Origin: Datnioides undecimradiatus
Taxonomy: Eukaryota > Chordata > Actinopteri > Lobotiformes > Datnioididae
Direction of reading: 5' to 3'
Length of the DNA: 64,000 nucleotides
Assembly (NCBI GenBank): GCA_008933995.1
Contig: WARS01000013.1
Coordinates: forward strand, 13,150,808 to 13,214,807
The notes below the pieces were generated by a model. It was given only the letters and a program-made list of their open reading frames with translations. It was not told the origin of the DNA and ran no database searches. Of the stretch, positions 62,291 through 64,000 are shown one piece after another. Every line of letters begins with the position of its first letter. The first letter of the stretch is position 1. A program made the position numbers and the translations under genes.

Positions 62291-64000
62291 TATATATGTA
62301 TATATCTTTTCTCATATACCTGGCTATAGTCATGTGTTTGTGGCACTAAGAAAGAAAGTTAGATGGAGAGTTTTGAAGAGCAGTCTGAGAAAAACAAACC
62401 TGAACACATTTCTGAATTTGATGCACTGGAGGTTGGCAGCTTGTCCTTAAAAACTACATACATTTATATGTACGTACTACTACAATAAAGCCAATGCAAC
62501 TTTATGGATGTACAGCGGATGGATATACCTCGCAAAGCAATCAGGCATGAAGAATTTGCAGCGCTGCATTTATGGGCCGTCTGTTTTTCATGTTAAAATG
62601 AAAGAAACACACTTACGAACAAGAGGACAAAAGTGATATTGAATCACTGGGGTATCAGCAAGGGCGTCCAAAAGGTCAGTCAGCAAGAAATGTCTCAAAC
62701 AATGCTGGAAAGGAGACCCTGCTAGGACAGAGGGCTTTTTATTTGGATAGGAAATGATATGGGCTGGAGAACAGGATTACATACATAAAAATAAAGTTTG
62801 CTCCAACTGTCCATTTATCTGATGGCTATTCCCAGAAGTGTTTGTAGATGTGCAACTTCCTGAATCACACTGCTGAGGATAAATTAAAGACAAGGAAATA
62901 ACAGCAGTCACAGATGGATCAAATGTTTCAAATACATGAATTTATTGCTATCTTAATGGCTTCACAATGTGTGGACAAGATTCACATAAGAGATTTTAAT
63001 AATTAGCACAGGCAATAAGAAGAAACTGACTGACAGATGAGCAGAAGACTAGGTTAGGGGATAATTGATCAATTATATCACTCAAATTCATTACACAGCT
63101 CGCCAGTCCTTTACAAATGTGACAGACCTTACACGTAACACCACTGCAAGGAACTGAGCTGTTAGAGTGGATTCCGCATCAGTGCGTGTGTTGATATTTA
63201 GTCAAATGACACAGACAAAGCAAACAGTTTACAACAGAGAGTAACACTGGATCCTTGCAGGTTTTATTGGGAATCAGTTATGGATGAACTTTTCTTACTG
63301 CTAGATGTAAAATATATAATGAAAAAAGTTGAGGTTCTTGTGCTTAGTGGAAGATATACGGGCCTCTGTAATATAGACCGTGAATGACTGCAATGTCACT
63401 AAAGAAACCACACTAAAGTTTTGATACATCTTCGGTTTCACACTGATTTAGTTTCTAAAGTTATTCACTTTCTAAATTCTTAGCTCGTTTCATCACATCT
63501 AAGATTCTTCTTTAAATTGATTTTAGATGTTTGCGTTATCTCTCAAGGTTAAGTGCACCATCTTGCACAGCTGATGGCGAGTGACAGCCGGTAGGTATGA
63601 GACTCATAAACAGTAGACATGTTTTTGTAGACATGGTGTGATTTGCCTGTTTGACAGCACCGGTTGCCTCCTGTACACCTTCAAATAAGACAGAAGACTG
63701 TCACCCTGCAGTCAAGTTTAAATAAGACAGAGCAGGTGAAGGTCACAGAGTGTCTGTCACAGCACTTACATTTCTGAACAGTCTTCCACAGAGTTTGGGT
63801 TTGAGGCTCTTTGCCTCCTTGTTAATTGTTAATGGAAACTAGAACTTTGGTGGACTGAGGACTTAACTGCAGTTTGATATCCCAGCATATTTCCTGCAAC
63901 ATCCATTACTTAAGCCAATAGGGCTTATAATCATAGTTTTGTAATGTGTTTGTATAATGATAATATATAGAAGTAATTAGTGAACTGAATTAGTTTTAGT

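Larger units (their letters stand above)
53721..64000. other. Right-hand gene-free region
   Basis: About 10 kb holds no exon series that I can support. It contains a LINE tail at 60490-60568, an ATC microsatellite at 62266-62290, a short inverted repeat at 58172-58230, and several stretches of balanced composition (about 55140-55380, 56860-57180, 57950-58270 and 61710-62150) that could be conserved non-coding elements. A 68-codon minus frame at 61713-61919 lacks splice context and is not called. Confidence 0.5.

Overview
The window is nuclear DNA of a teleost fish. The genes are split into many short GT-AG exons, and the intergenic DNA holds fish-type LINE debris and many CA/CT microsatellites. 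The gene order eif4b - krt18 - type II keratins is also found in mammals, where KRT8, KRT18 and EIF4B are neighbours on human chromosome 12; that comparison is from memory. All exon boundaries were worked out by reading splice sites and reading frame by hand.

Layout. At 1-245 there is a decayed LINE reverse-transcriptase fragment. At 422-7208 (minus) lie the first ten exons of eif4b; its 3' end runs off the left edge. At 8607-12265 (minus) is a complete seven-exon krt18-like type I keratin. After a 6 kb divergent intergenic region, a nine-exon type II keratin with an unusual glutamate/lysine-rich tail lies at 18341-23664 (plus). A 15.6 kb gene-free stretch follows, holding short duplications, a small LINE insertion with clear target-site duplications, and a hairpin. 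A second nine-exon type II keratin (krt8/krt5-like) lies at 39365-42811 (plus). The three keratins would supply both halves of the obligate type I/type II heteropolymer of simple or surface epithelium, and each has a TATA-like box.

The most unusual part is 47.4-53.8 kb, a tandem duplication of a gene I cannot assign to a family. The right copy (B, 52164-53059) can be assembled as a 248-residue secreted Ser/Pro/Tyr-rich protein. Its signal peptide is encoded mostly by a separate 59-bp exon. The left copy (A, 48604-49363) keeps the mature-protein exon open and about 92% identical in protein. It has lost about 136 bp containing the signal-peptide exon, so its ORF has no in-frame ATG near the start. 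A third remnant of the unit's upstream region lies after copy B.

From 53.8 kb to the right edge I see no gene. There is a LINE tail, a few microsatellites and some patches that might be conserved non-coding DNA.
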